DNA of 64,000 nucleotides, taken from assembly GCA_905250125.1 (NCBI GenBank), contig CAJNOL010000539.1:61055-125054 (forward strand), in the 5' to 3' direction. Shown here piece after piece: positions 35,540 to 49,659 of this stretch; position 1 is the first letter of the stretch, and each line of letters starts with the position of its first letter. The notes under the pieces are model-generated. The model worked only from the letters and a program-made list of their open reading frames with translations, did no database searches and was not told the DNA's origin. The DNA comes from Rotaria sordida (taxonomy: Eukaryota; Rotifera; Eurotatoria; Philodinida; Philodinidae). The position numbers were made by a program, and so were the translations under genes.

Positions 35540-38482
35540 TTCTATAAAAATATTGATAATATTAGATAAATCAAGGTCATTATACAACAAGAATTATTTG
35601 CATCAAACAACATATACAAATAAACATTGAAAAAAAAAATCTTCGAATGACATGAAGAATAGAGTATAAAATTCCTATGATTGTGGTTGTGCATCGACGA
35701 CAGCACAACATCCTTTAAAAATACACATAAACACACAAACACACATGATTGAAATGCGTTGATAATGGTGATGACAATGATTGAAAAAAAAAAAGAACGG
35801 AATATTTTATTGAAGAATGAATAAACAAACGGAAATCTTAACTAGAGCGAGAAAGAAGAAAAGAAAGACAAAGAATAAGCAAAACAAGATTTGTTGACAT
35901 GCAAGAAAAAAAAAATTTAATGATTGTTTGATTAAGAAAAATATTTTCATATTAAGTCTTATAAACTTCTAATCATATAGAAAAATTAAATTTTACTTTT
36001 TTCAGAATTTTATATTTAGCATAGATACTCTTTTTCAAGTCTGCTAAAAAATTTTTGAATAATTACAATAAGAGTGGCTACAAATGTATAAAGTTCTCTT
36101 CATTTATTTATTTTGATCAAAATTCAAGTGTATACTGAGTTAACTGTTTTTAAAGCATTAATGTAAAAATGAAATAATGTTTATTAAAATATTTTATCTT
36201 ATTTTTCTCTTTGTTGCTTTTATACTATATAAATATTGATAGTTTTGTTTCATAATAAAACTAAATGGGTCATCTGTTTGTTTCAATATATATATATATG
36301 TTTGATAAAAATCATTCAATAAAATCTATATTATTCTTTGTAGTATGAGAAATTTACATATTACTTAATTCACTTGAATTATCATATGAGTTAAAAAATC
36401 GTTAAAAATAGTGAAGTAATATTGTCAAGTTGAATACAATAATAACGTAAAATTTATATGTAGATATTTGAAATCTTTCAAAAATGACTTTTCTATCAAG
36501 AGTTGAGCAAGCAAAATAATGTATATCTACACTCATAAAAGCGTGATCAGTACTAAAGATTTTAGAGAAAAGACATATTTCATTAAAAATAATAATACAT
36601 TAATGCTTACTAGCAGTCAGGTAATTAGTTTCTTTATTACAGTCTATTATTCTCTGCCAGCAGGTGAGCTCTCAACTACATCTTGCTGCTCTGCCGTTTA
36701 TATTAAAAAGTTTATTCTCAGATGTTGTGTATAATTCATTTTGATTGATTCAAATTTTGATTTTTCTTATGTTTCTTTTTTGCTAAAACTTTCATATTTA
36801 AAATAATTTTACAATATATTTATCAATCTAAACGTTAAGTATTCTCTTTCAGGTACTTGAGAAACTTCATCATATAATTGTCAAATGAAGATTTGTTGTT
36901 TTTTAAATGCAGCTTTTATTATTGTATACTCTTTTTTCAAAGGTCTCGATAGTTTCTTTCTACTAGATTCTTTAAATAAAAATAAAGTTATTTTTTATCG
37001 ACAATTAATCGCGTCTATAAAAAATATAGGCGTAATTTTGTTTGATTTACACCAATCGAACCTATCCAACAACATTTATATAAATTATACAATTTTGTCT
37101 TACACTTAAATGAATGTACAAAAATATGATTCAATACTAAGTCGAACTTCGTCAACTTCTATTTGCTTTTTTAACTTCGTAATTGTGCTTGAGTCAACAT
37201 TGAAATGTTTTTATAAGCAATTTTTTTTTTACAATTGAGACTGAAACATTAATGTTTATAGTTCATTGAATGTCTTCTAAGTATTTTGCACAAAATAAAA
37301 GCCTTAATTGGATAGATGAAACCGTTGAATGGAATACTAATCGACTATAAATTAGCGCATGATGCTTAAAATTTCTTATCTAGTTCATATTACAAACCAT
37401 GTACTATTTCATTGGTACATAGTTTTATCAATAGAATTCAGATGATAAAATCTAATTTATTTCATAAGATTCTCTTAGTTTACTTGCAAGCAAATATCAA
37501 TCATATTTAATTAAAGAAATTTATACAGCAAGATCTTTCTATAATGAGGATCTCCTTATTTTAAACAGTGGGCGCTTATTTCTGGTCCCAGGAGTAATAA
37601 TAACCTCTGTAATATGAGCAATATATATTCTATCAGTCATGTGCAGAGCGAGAAAAAAAATTATAATATGTGTTATGCGTTATGACAAACGATCATAGGA
37701 TACAGGCAAAAGAGATACTAACACTGAGAGATGTTTAAAAGAATAAAAAACAATATTAGACAACAGCAATAGTGCTCGGTATAACATCTCGTCATATTTG
37801 TATTAACAGTTAGTAATATCAAATTATATCAACACTAGTTGATTTACTTCTGATTAAAAAAATTGAATTAATTAATTGTTGAAAAGAAGAAAAAGATCAT
37901 CTTGTACAGTCGGCAAACGAGTGCAACTGAATACTTATAGGTTGCGAAAAAGAAATTGAAAACTTCCCAATTAATGAGCACCTCCATAAAATGAGCAGTT
38001 TTAGTCGGTCTCAATGATGCTTATATTAGAGAGATTTTACTATATAATTTTTCAATAATATTGCATATTCTTTCTTTGCACATCAAGCATTTCATTTATT
38101 GTTAGCTTTGAATTATCTAAGCATTTGAATAATAGCAGAATAGTTATGAAAAAGAAAAGATTTAAAATGAAGTTATGATTTTGTTGATTTGCATCATTCA
38201 ATTTTATTCATAATATTCCAAAAAGTAATGATATGTGAAAATGATTTTATTATTTGATATTAATATAAAAACTGTTCTTTTGTGACTTTTCTCTGAGTAT
38301 TCTATTACAGGATGAATTCTTTATTGTGATTGTAAAAATCAGAATGAATAATTTCGGATATTTACATATTGTTTAGATGATCTTACAACGTTTAAATGTA
38401 TCAAAGAGTTCCTTAGCCAATTCGCTTGTTTATGTTTGATCTCTATATTTATTGGGAAAGAAACATAATTATACATATATAT
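35540..38482. other. Intergenic region
   Basis: Divergent or downstream flank between the WD40 gene start and the potassium channel stop. It contains (TA)n near 36287 and scattered short frames with no recognisable domain. The WD40 gene promoter and its 5'UTR intron must lie in the first part. Nothing else is supported. Confidence 0.45.
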
Positions 38483-40700
38483 TTATCTTTTTATTATTCT
38501 ATCCAATAAAAGATTAAGTTTATCTTGCAGATTTAACATTCCTTGATTGACTTCTATAAGTTTGTCTTCCACTTTATTAATCTTTTGTTCCATTGAAATA
38601 ACTCGTTGTGATGTTTCATCAGTTACGGCACTTGTACTACGTTGTACAGTAAATAATTCAAGTAAATTAACGTGATTATCAGCCAATTTACGTTGTCGTT
38701 GTTTAATATTTCGAACCAAATGTATTGATGTTAATAATTTACGTTGTGCTTGAATATATTGAATAAATCTAGATGTACCTTTTCGTCGTAAATACCAAAC
38801 TTTCCAACCATATTTAACAACATTTGCAGCTTGATGTTTATGTGCCTTAGCTAATTCGATACTTGCCACAAAATTATGCACATATTTTTCTGATCTTGTT
38901 AATTCAAGTTTTTGTGAAATAACAGCAACAAGTAGAGCAGTTGCAAATACACCGATGATACCTGTTATAGCAGCAATAGCTATCAAAAAAAAAACAAAAA
39001 CAAAATAAGAACATTTCTTTAAATTGAATTCTTTGCCTCAGAAATCAATTCTGCTTTTTTTTTATTTAATTAAATTTATTATATTCCCTAAAATTTTTAT
39101 TGGTTTTTTTTCCAAAAGTGAACAGAAATGCATATTAGTTCTTTCGTGAGGAAAACAGAACGATCAATAGTCAACGTGTAATTAATATTCTTAACACATA
39201 GTTGAATACAAAAACTATGGGCCAAAAAAGAGATTAAATTATTCTATGTGAATAATTGATTTAATCGAATTTTCATTAACTTCCCATACAAAAAAGAAAA
39301 ATCTATTTTTCAATATATATATAATCTAAATTAAGTTTACCTCGTCCACAATATGTTGATGGTACTATATCTCCATAACCTAAAAACAAAGAATAATAAT
39401 GAATAATCTTGTTTTTCTTCTTCATTTGTAATAAAGACAAAAAGGAAAGAAAATTATTATTTACCAATTGTTGTAAAGGAAATAATAAACAACCATGTTG
39501 CATCAAGCAGCGGCATATGTCCTCTTTTAACATTAAAATCACACGCACGCATAGCCCAACTTGCAATAAAAAATGTTGTAATACAGAATGATGTTAAACA
39601 AAGTGCTGGTCGTCGTTTAATATATGATTTAATAATAAACGGAAAAGTAAATGAAACTCGATTCAGATAACCAATTGATTGTGATGATGCATCACGTACC
39701 AAATGAGAATGAAGCATTATAAAACGACAAACCAAATACAATCGACAAAACACTATTTAACAATAAAAAAAAATCAAACAAACTTTCATTACTATTAAAA
39801 ATAAAATTTAGATTTTTTACTTGGTAAACTAAGCATAACGTCAATAGGTACATAATATTGTGAAATATCATCATTCTCCGGTGGTTTTATCTGTGTTGTT
39901 AATATTATTGTTGAATTTAATAATGTTGGTGTAGTTAATGAATCAGATATTGGTGGTCGATGTGGATGATTAAAATTAAAACTTGTTTCAACTTTTTTAA
40001 CATATTGTGAACTCCATTCAACAAGAAAATGACCTGGTATTGGATGTATCATACAAATGAATGCTTCAAATAAAATTGCAAATATTTTTGTACGAGTTAA
40101 TGCAATACGCCAATCATCAATTGAATTATCAACACAATAAATATTTAAATCAATTCGATGATAATAAAAAACAAGACCAACAAGAAGTATTGTTGTAAAT
40201 GTTATTGTTGCCTTTATAAATAAACTGAATGTTGTATCTTTATGATCAACAAGATTAAATGTTAATTCATTTTCAATTATCATTAAAATAATACCCAATA
40301 TACCAAGAAAACACATGATATCACCAATAACCCGACTATAACAAAAAACAAAAATAGAACAACAGAACTTTTTTTTTCAAAATTATTTTTTTTACCGTTG
40401 TATATGTAGTTCTTTTCGTTTAGCTAAACGATAACCAACATTAGCCATTAAAGTCTTTTTAATAACACGTCGTTCTTGTGTTGATATTCGACGAAGTTCA
40501 TATGCATTAACTGATAAATTATTGTGGGTTTTTGGTTGATTGGGATCAGTCGAAGTCGAAAACGGTGGCGGTGAAGTTGGCATTGTTGTCATAGTAATAG
40601 CCGTTGAGGGTGCCTCTGATTGACTGCGCATTTCAGTATATTTAACAATAGGTGACGCGCCAGATGTTAATGGTAAGCGAGGATTGTCACCAGAAGCCAT
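38483..40700 (-). CDS. Small-conductance calcium-activated potassium channel (SK/KCNN type)
   Basis: Five exons on the minus strand (40700-40396, 40335-39821, 39752-39465, 39379-39341, 38979-38483) join in frame to about 547 residues. SK channels open when calcium binds constitutively attached calmodulin and they hyperpolarise the membrane. The cytoplasmic N terminus is Pro/Ser/Thr-rich. Six hydrophobic segments follow, starting with DIMCFLGILGIILMII, and the pore has FTTIGYGDIVPSTYCGR with the GYGD selectivity filter. After S6 (GIIGVFATALLVAVISQKLEL) come EKYVHNFV and ANVVKYGWKVWYLRRKG, the calmodulin-binding domain. A C-terminal coiled coil (MEQKINKVEDKLIEVNQGML) ends the protein. The filter is encoded almost entirely by a 39-nt exon. 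Start chosen as the first ATG of an open first exon. Confidence 0.95.
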
Positions 40701-42977
40701 CGAGAATACTTAATGCTTGTTCGTATATTTATCTATTAGAAAATCAATGCAGACAACAAGAATCTACTTGTTCTTACTCCTACGAATTTCTTTCTTTTTT
40801 CTAACTAAATGAAAAAGAAAACGACAGCAATCTAAAACAATATAGTAGAAAAATATGCTTGGTCACAGCTGTCACGAAAAATGTCAGATTGAGCAAAAAA
40901 AAAGAAAAGACAACGTCATCATATAATAAAATGATGAGTGGAGAAAAGAAATTATTATTTTCTTACGATCTTATTAGACTTCTCTCTAAGGATGACATTG
41001 AATGTTCTTACAGTCGCTATATCAACAACACAATACAAAATCTAAATAAATGAATAGGTTGAAACAAAATAGAGAGAGAGAAAAAAAAAGAAGACACATA
41101 ATCAGAATGCTTCTGTCACGTACACACATCTTAAACTAACTGGCAGCGTTTTCATTATCATATATGTAACTTTACTGTATTTGTTTGTGTGAGAATTGTG
41201 CTCCATGTAAAAACAAAATATACTACTGAAAATAAATTGTCTTCATCAGCACCACTACATTTTTACATTCCGATTCTACTCTCTTCTTCATCTTTTCTTC
41301 ATCTGCAAAATAGCGTTATAAGTACTTCTTTTTCTTTTTCTTTTTCATTTTATCTGTCTTCTCATAAAAGAATGTAGATATATACCTTCGAATAGTATAT
41401 TGTTGGAAAAGTATTTTTAGCAGAAATTGATAATATTATTGTATTCGATTATGGTTTTTTTTTCTAGAGATTTTTTTGAACATCCGAAATCAACACATAC
41501 ATATACAAATACAAGTAAATACAAACGAACAAAGAAAAGGAGATAGAATGGAAAATTACAACTTAATAGAACGATCCGAATTACTACTGCTCGACGATTC
41601 TTATTCTTTCACCGAGTTATCTATGCGTCAATAGAAAAAGAAAATAAGAAGAAGAGAAAATGAATCCTACTACTTATTTACCTGTTAAATAATAATACAT
41701 GACCATGAAAACTGTTAGAAAATTAGTTTCTTTTTTTCCATTCGAGTGTCTAAATATTCAAGAAATCTATTATCACGTAGTGTTGATAATTGTAATAATT
41801 GACGACTAAATAATAACATACGATAAGAAAAAAAAAATTCATTTACATGATTACTTACAATTCATTAATAAATAAAGAATACATCATTGAGGTTTTGAAT
41901 GAATACTAACAATAGCAAACAAAACAAATGTTTTCTTCATGGATGAAAATACGTAAGCAGATGCATTGAAATATGAAAAGAAAATGATGCATGATAATAT
42001 AGATACTTGTTACTAATTTGTTTTTATAAAATAGTTGTAACACTAATTCTCATAGAAAAATATGTTTGTGCATTCATTCATGTTTTCTTATCTAAGTAGT
42101 TAAAGAAAATAAAATATTCTTTTTACATATACTTGTTCGAAAAAATTCTTCTCGTATTTATAATGGAATATATATGAGTTATAAATTATAACAAAAAACA
42201 TAAATTCATCCAATGTATATTTCCTTATAAGATAATCATCCAAGTTTTAATATATATATATATATATATATATAAATTATTTTACTTATCTATTTTGAAA
42301 ATAGTCAAATAGAATATCAGAATATATGTGTATGCTTTAGACACAGGAAATTGATCTTTGATCATTGACATAACTATCTTTAGACAAGGAAATCAAATAG
42401 ATTATTCAATTTTTGTTGTCTTTTGCAGTTGTAATTTGAGTAATTGTCTTTTAGTTGATTACATACAACTAATTTCCTGTTTTAAGATAGATATTCGTGT
42501 CTATATATGTATGCATGCGCTACATTCGTTAATGATAATACTTATGATTTTCTTAGACAAATCTCATCAATCATGTGTGTTAAAAAATCCCTTTTTCTAA
42601 CTTTTAATCATCAATATAGATTACACCTATTAATTCAACATTAAATACAGATTTGTTTTGTTTCTTTACTTTGTTACAGATGTCACACGAGATAATATAG
42701 TCGATGATTCTCTTTCATTACTTTTTTATATTTTATTAGCTTTTTCTTTTTTTTTCTTGTTTTTTCTTACTGAGTGTCGTTGCCAAGAAACAGAATATCA
42801 AGCGACAATAATAACTGCAAGAAACCTGAAGAAAGAAAGAACATTAATTTGTCTGAGAAAAAGGATTTACAAAGGTATATTTATTCATCTTCTTTCTTCT
42901 ATTTTAAACGTATGGCATTATTATAAAAGAGAGAAGGATATGTAAATATTCTAACGGAAAATTTATATATGCATACA
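40701..42977. other. Intergenic region upstream of the potassium channel
   Basis: Contains the probable promoter of the minus-strand channel gene and a long (TA)n microsatellite near 42250-42272. Short open frames here are Ser/Phe/Lys-rich and unsupported. No gene seen. Confidence 0.45.
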
Positions 42978-43770
42978 AAGTGGCCTATAAATAACACCAC
43001 GATTAAAAAAAAACGAAATATCTCAGTATCGGATCAATCAAGTAAGCCGAGTTTTCGCTTAGTGGTGCACTATTCATTCAAAGTTTTTTTTGTCATATGG
43101 ATTAGGTAAGCAAATATTACTACTAAGTATTATTGTTGGTATCATAAAAGTAATTTTAGATGTTATTATGTAAAAACAATACATTTGTAGTCTTTCATAG
43201 ATAACTATGAATTGTCATCTAAGAGGATAATTCGAAAAATTTTAAACAAATTATAGCCTGATTTTGTATTGATGTACATAAAGCAAATTTTCAAAGGCAG
43301 TTAACTTAAAAATCAACGATTTTAAAATTTCGAATTTTTAAACATAGAACTCTGATTTTTGCAAGGGTGTTGATGTTCTGGTATTCAAAAAGCTATAATT
43401 GTGTGTTTTATTTATTGCATACGAAACTCAGCATTTAAACTAACTAGTTTCGAAAAAGTACTCCGTGTATGTCAATACAGAATCATTCATAAAGTTCGTT
43501 TTGACTTATTCTTATTCTCTTCAATGACAATTGAAAATTATCTATGAAACTCGACGCATGTTTTTTTTTTTTGACTTGATAACAGATAAAATTGCTTTCA
43601 TGATATCAACAATAATACTTAGTAGTGGTATTTTGCTTATCTTATTCGTATGAAAAAAAAACTTTGAATAAATATACATCATTAACCTAAAAGTCAGCTC
43701 ATTTGATTGAACCGATGCAGAGATATTTCATTTTTTTTTATCGTAGTGCTATTTATGAGCCATCCTCTAT
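42978..43770. mobile_element. About 790-bp foldback element with diverged 300-bp inverted arms
   Basis: Left-end words TGGCCTATAAATAACACCACG, GAAATATCTC and TACTAAGTATTATTGTTGGT recur in complement at the right end (near 43740, 43735 and 43610). The arms are about 300 bp and clearly diverged, with a central stretch of about 150 bp and no coding capacity. The tip resembles those of mariner-related MITEs (GGATGGCTCATAAA) but is not decisive. It lies 100 bp upstream of the proposed first exon of the anoctamin gene. Confidence 0.75.
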
Positions 43771-43873
43771 ATAACATAAGTATGTTGTTTGTCTTTAGTC
43801 TTGTTACCCGTGATCGTTGACCCTGTTCATAGAGTTTCAGATTATATAATAGAGTAAATTAATAAAATTCTAA

Positions 43874-46800
43874 ATGAAACGCATAGTATCATTACCACCA
43901 TTATATCGAGAATATGGTAAGTTTGACTGTGTTGCTTTTCTTAGCATTAGTTGCTTTCTTAAATTTTAATATAAAATAAAAACAAAAGAAATGAAAATAT
44001 TTTCTTCTGATGAAAACATAATTGCTTTCGATTTCTACTATTTCTATCTACGTAGTTAAAAAATATTCAACACGATACCTATTGAACATGGCAAGTTTAA
44101 ACTAATAAAATAAAAATGAAATGTGTTTTATGTCATATTCAAATATTTGATCATCAACATTATAACTTTATTTTTCTTATCACTTCTGAGCGTTCTTGTT
44201 GATTGAATAAACCCATTCAAGTTTAATATTTATTAAATTCATTTATCTTTTTAATAATATATGCATATGCGTGCTTAAAATAAAGATATCATATGTCAAA
44301 ACATTTATAACGCTTAGAATACTAAATTATTAAACTGGAAAAATCAGGTTTTTTTGTTAAAATGATTTTATTTCTATAGAAATGTCAACTAATAATGCTC
44401 GAACTACTAACGATAATGTTGACACTAAAACTGCAAGTCTACATCGTCGATCGGTCTTAATTTCATCTAATCCAAACAGTGATTCTTTACCTATTGATTT
44501 GATACTTGTCTATGATCATACAAATCATCACAAAGATAATGATGTTGAAAGTAATCATGATAATCAAGTCAAAAAGAAAAAGAAACCATCAGAACGTCGA
44601 AGAAGATTTGAAGAATATCTTCGCAAAAAACAAGGTCTTATCCTTAGCCATGCAGTAAGTAGAAAGAATAATTATGGAAATTTTAATTATTTTTGTTTTC
44701 TTTTTATTGTACAGGAATCAAATCAGAAACAAGTTGGATTTGTTAAAGTTCATACTCCATTTGATATTCTTTTACTTGCTGCTGAAAATATGCGAATGAG
44801 ATTACCAATTGAGGTCAGTTAAAAAAAAAACAAAAACCTATGATTTCTTCTAACTAATAATTTACATAGAAAATCGAAGAAAATGAAAATGATTTATCAA
44901 CATCACAAAAGAATCAATCAGCTTGGTATCGTTTTACAGAATCATTAAAAAAACCATTTCGTCTTGATCAATCATTAAAAAAAGATGATCCAGATTATTA
45001 TACAGCAATCTATTCATCAGATATTGATAAATTTAAGTACTTATTTGATAAATTACGTGGTTCAAAAGATTTATATTTTACACCTACTGAACGAAGTTTA
45101 TTAACACATGAATTATTATCAAGAGCTCATTTTGATTATGACAATGGTAATCCAGATGATGATCAACAATATCCAGTGATAATACGTCCACGTAAGTTGA
45201 ATTTTAAACAATTATACTACATATTTTGTATATTCGAAATTTTAGTTACAGATCCAACAGCTGAATTACAGAAAGTTTCAGAACGACCTGGTAAAAATAG
45301 ATAAGATTATTCTAACATTATTTGGATCGTTTAAAAAAAAATACAATGAGAGTTTAACCAGTATGAAAATAGTATTAGTTCTTCAAACATTTTTATCAGT
45401 TTTTCAAAGTAAATATTGTTCATGCAAGACATATGCAAATAATTAACGTGACTTCATGTTGTTGGGAAGTAAATATTTTCTAATATATTGAACATTTTCA
45501 TGATATAATTTTTTATATGAAACTTTATATGAGATCATTAAGTAAATATTCGACATAAATTGACTAAATCTCGAGCACTAAGATGTTATAAAAAGCCAAT
45601 CATTTTTCACTTAATTCATCGTAAAGAGGGAGAAGCTTCAAAGTTTAATATAAAAAAAAAATATAAATGAGATATTACTGCAAGCAGCATTGCCGTCAAG
45701 ATCTGTCGCCAAGGAAGCTGGGTTCCTCTTCAAACCTTCTATGAGATCGTAGTCAAGAATAACTTTAATTTCCTGGACGTCTCACAGGGGTACTTCTCCA
45801 GGTGTCAAATCATTTTTTGACCGAGACGATATTTATTTAATGAGTACTAATGATTAATAGAAAAGTCTACAATGGTTTGATTTTTCGAACCTTTGTTCTT
45901 ACGATATCGAAATTTTACTGGATTTTTTGTTCTAATCAGGTCACGTAGGAAATTGACTGTCAAGTTTTGACTTAAAACTTTGCACGAACAAATTTCTTAA
46001 TGAGATTAGAAATTGTAACTTTTCTACTATCTCCTATCCTGAGATATTGAATATTCGAAATTTTCCTCATATATTTACATCTCCAGAAAGGAAATATTAG
46101 AAAAGTTACAACTTACTCAATAAATTAATTCATTGGGAACTTTGTTCGCACAAATTTTGAAGTCGAAACTCGAAAATTAATTTCTCACGCCATCTGAGTA
46201 GAATGAAAAAGTCAATAAAATTTTGATATCTCAAGAAGGAAAGATCGGAAAATTAAACCATTCTAGACTTTTCTATTACTCTCTACCATTCAAAAAAATG
46301 AATATTGTCTCGGTCGAAAAGTGATTTGACACCTGGAGAAGTTTCCTCGTCAGCCTTTTCGTGGCGCCACCACTAATTACATGTTATTTCATAGTTGAAT
46401 TCACAAACTTTGAGAAGTTTTAAAATTGATTGAAATTATGAATACTTGTATTTTTTGAAGATAGGAAGTAAAGTTCTTGAAGAGTACAACAAAATTCATC
46501 ATGTGTCATTCTTCTACTGCTAATATTCCTATTTATTATTTAGGCATTGATCGATTAATAACAAAAAAAGCCTACGAGTGTTATTTTCCTTTACATGAGG
46601 TAAATTATATTTTATTCTTAGATTTCAATATATATATATATATATTTTCTCACGATGTTTTCTAAAGTCTGTTCGAGATGATGTAAAACATGTTGATGAT
46701 AGTGAATTAAATGATAGAGAAGTATGTTCAATTTTTTTTTCTAAAACAAAAATCTTTTAATATATGTATTTTTTGAAAACAATAGAAATTAAAAAAACAT

Positions 46801-49659
46801 TGGGCAACAATGCGTCAATGTTTGAAATTTCAACCATTATCTTTAATTCGTTCATATATGGGTGAAAAAGTTGCATTTTATTTTGCACTTTGTGGTTTTT
46901 ATAATCAAATGCTAATTCCAGCAGCATTAATTGGTCTTATTATGTTTATCTATGGTATAAGTAGTGTGTTTTCAGATCGACCGACGTAAGTTCATATTAT
47001 TTTGGTTTCTATATATACATGTATATATATATATTACTTGAATAAATTGTCTTTTGTTTTTTTTTGGCAATAAAATTAGATCTGATATTTGTGGAGAATT
47101 AGGACGCACAACATATATGTGTCCAAGATGTGATAAAACATGTCCATTTTGGAAACTCAGTGATAGTTGCTTATATTCAAAAGTAAGATATAGATTTTCA
47201 TCTTATGAATTTTTATATGGAATATGATTATTACAGATTTCATACGTATTTGACAACACGACTACGGTTATTTTTTCTATATTGATGTCTCTATGGGCAA
47301 GGTATAAAGATAGAAGATTTATTTGTTCATATTTGTTTTTGTAAATTTACGTGAATAGATGGTTTATGGAATTTTGGAAACGTCGACAGGCAGCCTTACA
47401 ATATGATTGGGTAACATAGATTATTTATATAGATGAAGATTATGTATAGCTTTCTTATTTATAGGACTCAATTGGTTTTGAAGAACATCTTGAACCAATA
47501 CGTCCGGCATTTGAAAATAAAGCGAAGAAAAAAGGTAACAAACGTATTAATCCTGTTACTGGGGTATTTATTCTCTATATAAAATGATAAGATCAATTAA
47601 TAAATATTTCTTTAGATAAATGAACCGTATGTTTCAACTCGAACACGGATACCATTCTTTTTAGTTGCAGCTGCTGTTGTTTTATTTATGGTAATCGAAA
47701 ATTTATTTTATACAATGAGCTTGATTATTTCTGTAATTTAGATGGCTATTGTATGTGTGACTGTTTTTGGAACAATTGCGTATCGTTCTCGTATGGATTA
47801 TATTTTAAAAAAAACAAGTGTGAAAACATATTCACCAATTATAATAACTGTAACAAGTGCCATTATGAATCTCATTTGTTCTATTATATTGTCACAATTT
47901 TATTATTGGATTGCACGAAAATTAACTGATCTTGGTAATCATTTTTTTATTTTTTTTTATTTTTATTTTTATTGAATACATATTTTTTTTTAGAACTTCA
48001 TAAATATCAATCGACATATGATGATTCATTGATAATTAAAATATATCTTTTTCAATTTGTCAATTTTTATTCATCATTATTTTATATTGCTTTTTTTAAA
48101 GGACGGTAAGTAAATTAAATTACAAAAAATACAAATCAATTATAAGTTCGATTTAGATTCTTTGAATATCCATCGAAATATGGTGACCCAGATTCGGCAA
48201 ATTTTACTGAACAGGTTTGATGTCTTTGCTTTGCTAATGTATAATAATTCGCTTATTCACTTTACTTGATTAGTTGTTTGTTTTAAGATAAATAATAATA
48301 ATAATAAATATAGAAAAATAGTTTCAATTGTTTTTATATGATTTAGTGCGATCCAGCAGGTTGTTTGGTCGAACTTTCTATACAATTTTTTATCAGTAAC
48401 ATTATAAAATCAAATCGATATAAATCATAATGATTTTTCTATATATTTAGTTATGATTGGCAAACAAATTATAAATAATTTATTAGAATTCTTTAATGCA
48501 ATGCGTCGTACATTAACACGAATATGTTTTAAACGTGGCGAACCTGAAGCACAAGAACAATGGGAAAAAGATAATCAACTATTTGATTTTAATTCAAATA
48601 CGCTTATCGATGAATATTTAGAATTAGGTAAAACTTTTTTATTTTATGTCTATTCATAGAAATATATGAAAATATAAGTTTTGATTATGTTTCTACAGTT
48701 ATTCAATTTGGTTTTGTTACATTATTTGTTGCTGCTTTTCCGTATGTTGAATTGATTTAATTAAATCTTTTTATTTTTAATGTTTTGAAAACAAAAATTT
48801 TAGACTTGCACCATTGTTTGCCTTATTAAATAATATAATTGAAATACGTTTGGATGCATGGAAATTTTTATCTAAATATAAACGACCTATTCCATTTAAA
48901 GCATCTGATATTGGCATCTGGAGTGATATTATTTCTGCTATATCATATATTGCTGTTCTAACAAATGTAAATATTATTTTATGAAATATACAAAAGTATA
49001 CAAATATTAATTACTTTTAGGCTGTTGTTATTGCTTGGACATCGGAATTTATTCCAAAAATGGCATATCGTTCAATTCAATCAACAGGAGGAAGTCTGAG
49101 TGGTTATGTTAATTGGACACTTTCATCATTTTCTATTGTTGATTATAATCTTACCGATACAGTGCCAGAAAAAATACCAGATAATTTAACTATTTGTCGG
49201 TAAGACAAAGGAAAAACTTTTTTTTTTGGCTTCTATGGTTGTTATACTTTTGTTATTTTATTTAGTTATCGTGATTTTCGTGAACCAACTGGACCATCTT
49301 ATTCTCAAACATCAATCTATTGGAATGTATTAGCTGCTCGTCTTGCATTTATTATTGTTTTTGAACATGTTATATTTTTTATTATTTATTTAATGCAATG
49401 GCTTGTACCAGATGTACCAAAAAAAATTCAAAATAATATTGATCATGAACGTTATATTGATCAACGTGAACGATGGGCAAGTAAAACAACTGAAGCTCAT
49501 TTTAAAGATGCGATCACTGCATCAGAAACTCTATCAAAAATAATAAAACCTTCAAACGGAACCGTAAAAACTCTTGTCAATGAAGATTATGTCTCTTCAA
49601 AACATTCACGAGGTCGAAACAGACGAGTTGAAGCGCAATTATCATTAGATAATGAATGA
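43874..49659 (+). CDS. Anoctamin (TMEM16) channel or lipid scramblase; frame uncertain near 46480
   Basis: About 22 exons. A 43-bp exon at 43874-43916 ([14 protein letters not shown]) splices in phase to 44380; if it is not used, ATG 44382 is the start. The N-terminal dimerisation region is followed by [19 protein letters not shown] and [15 protein letters not shown]. The extracellular Cys motif [11 protein letters not shown] comes next. The calcium-site acidic residues are all present: [11 protein letters not shown] (Asn/Glu, TM6), DEYLELVIQFGF (two Glu, TM7) and [13 protein letters not shown] (Glu/Asp, TM8). This implies calcium activation. The protein ends in a polar tail at 49659. Problem: after the exon ending at 45290 (phase 1), the acceptor at about 46468 puts the next exon out of frame with the conserved GIDRLI stretch. 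Either a small exon or different acceptor was missed, or there is a frameshift. The 1.2-kb intron there holds a foldback element. Channel versus scramblase cannot be decided. Confidence 0.85.
45786..46350. mobile_element. 565-bp foldback element in an anoctamin intron
   Basis: The left tip ACTTCTCCAGGTGTCAAATCA and its complement near 46323-46343 define inverted arms of about 270 bp with moderate divergence. Further paired words include CGGTCAAAA/GACCGAGAC and TCGAAACT/AGTTTTGA stretches. It has no coding capacity. It ends about 120 bp before the next conserved exon. The tip resembles that of the element at 53889-54515. Confidence 0.75.

Noticed and set aside
36885..37109. 74-codon hydrophobic plus-strand frame
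   Set aside because: Phe, Ile and Asn bias is typical of translated AT-rich noncoding DNA. No exon partners or domain were seen.
42251..42272. Long (TA)n tract as a candidate origin or regulatory site
   Set aside because: Plain microsatellite, one of several in the window, with nothing else to support a function.
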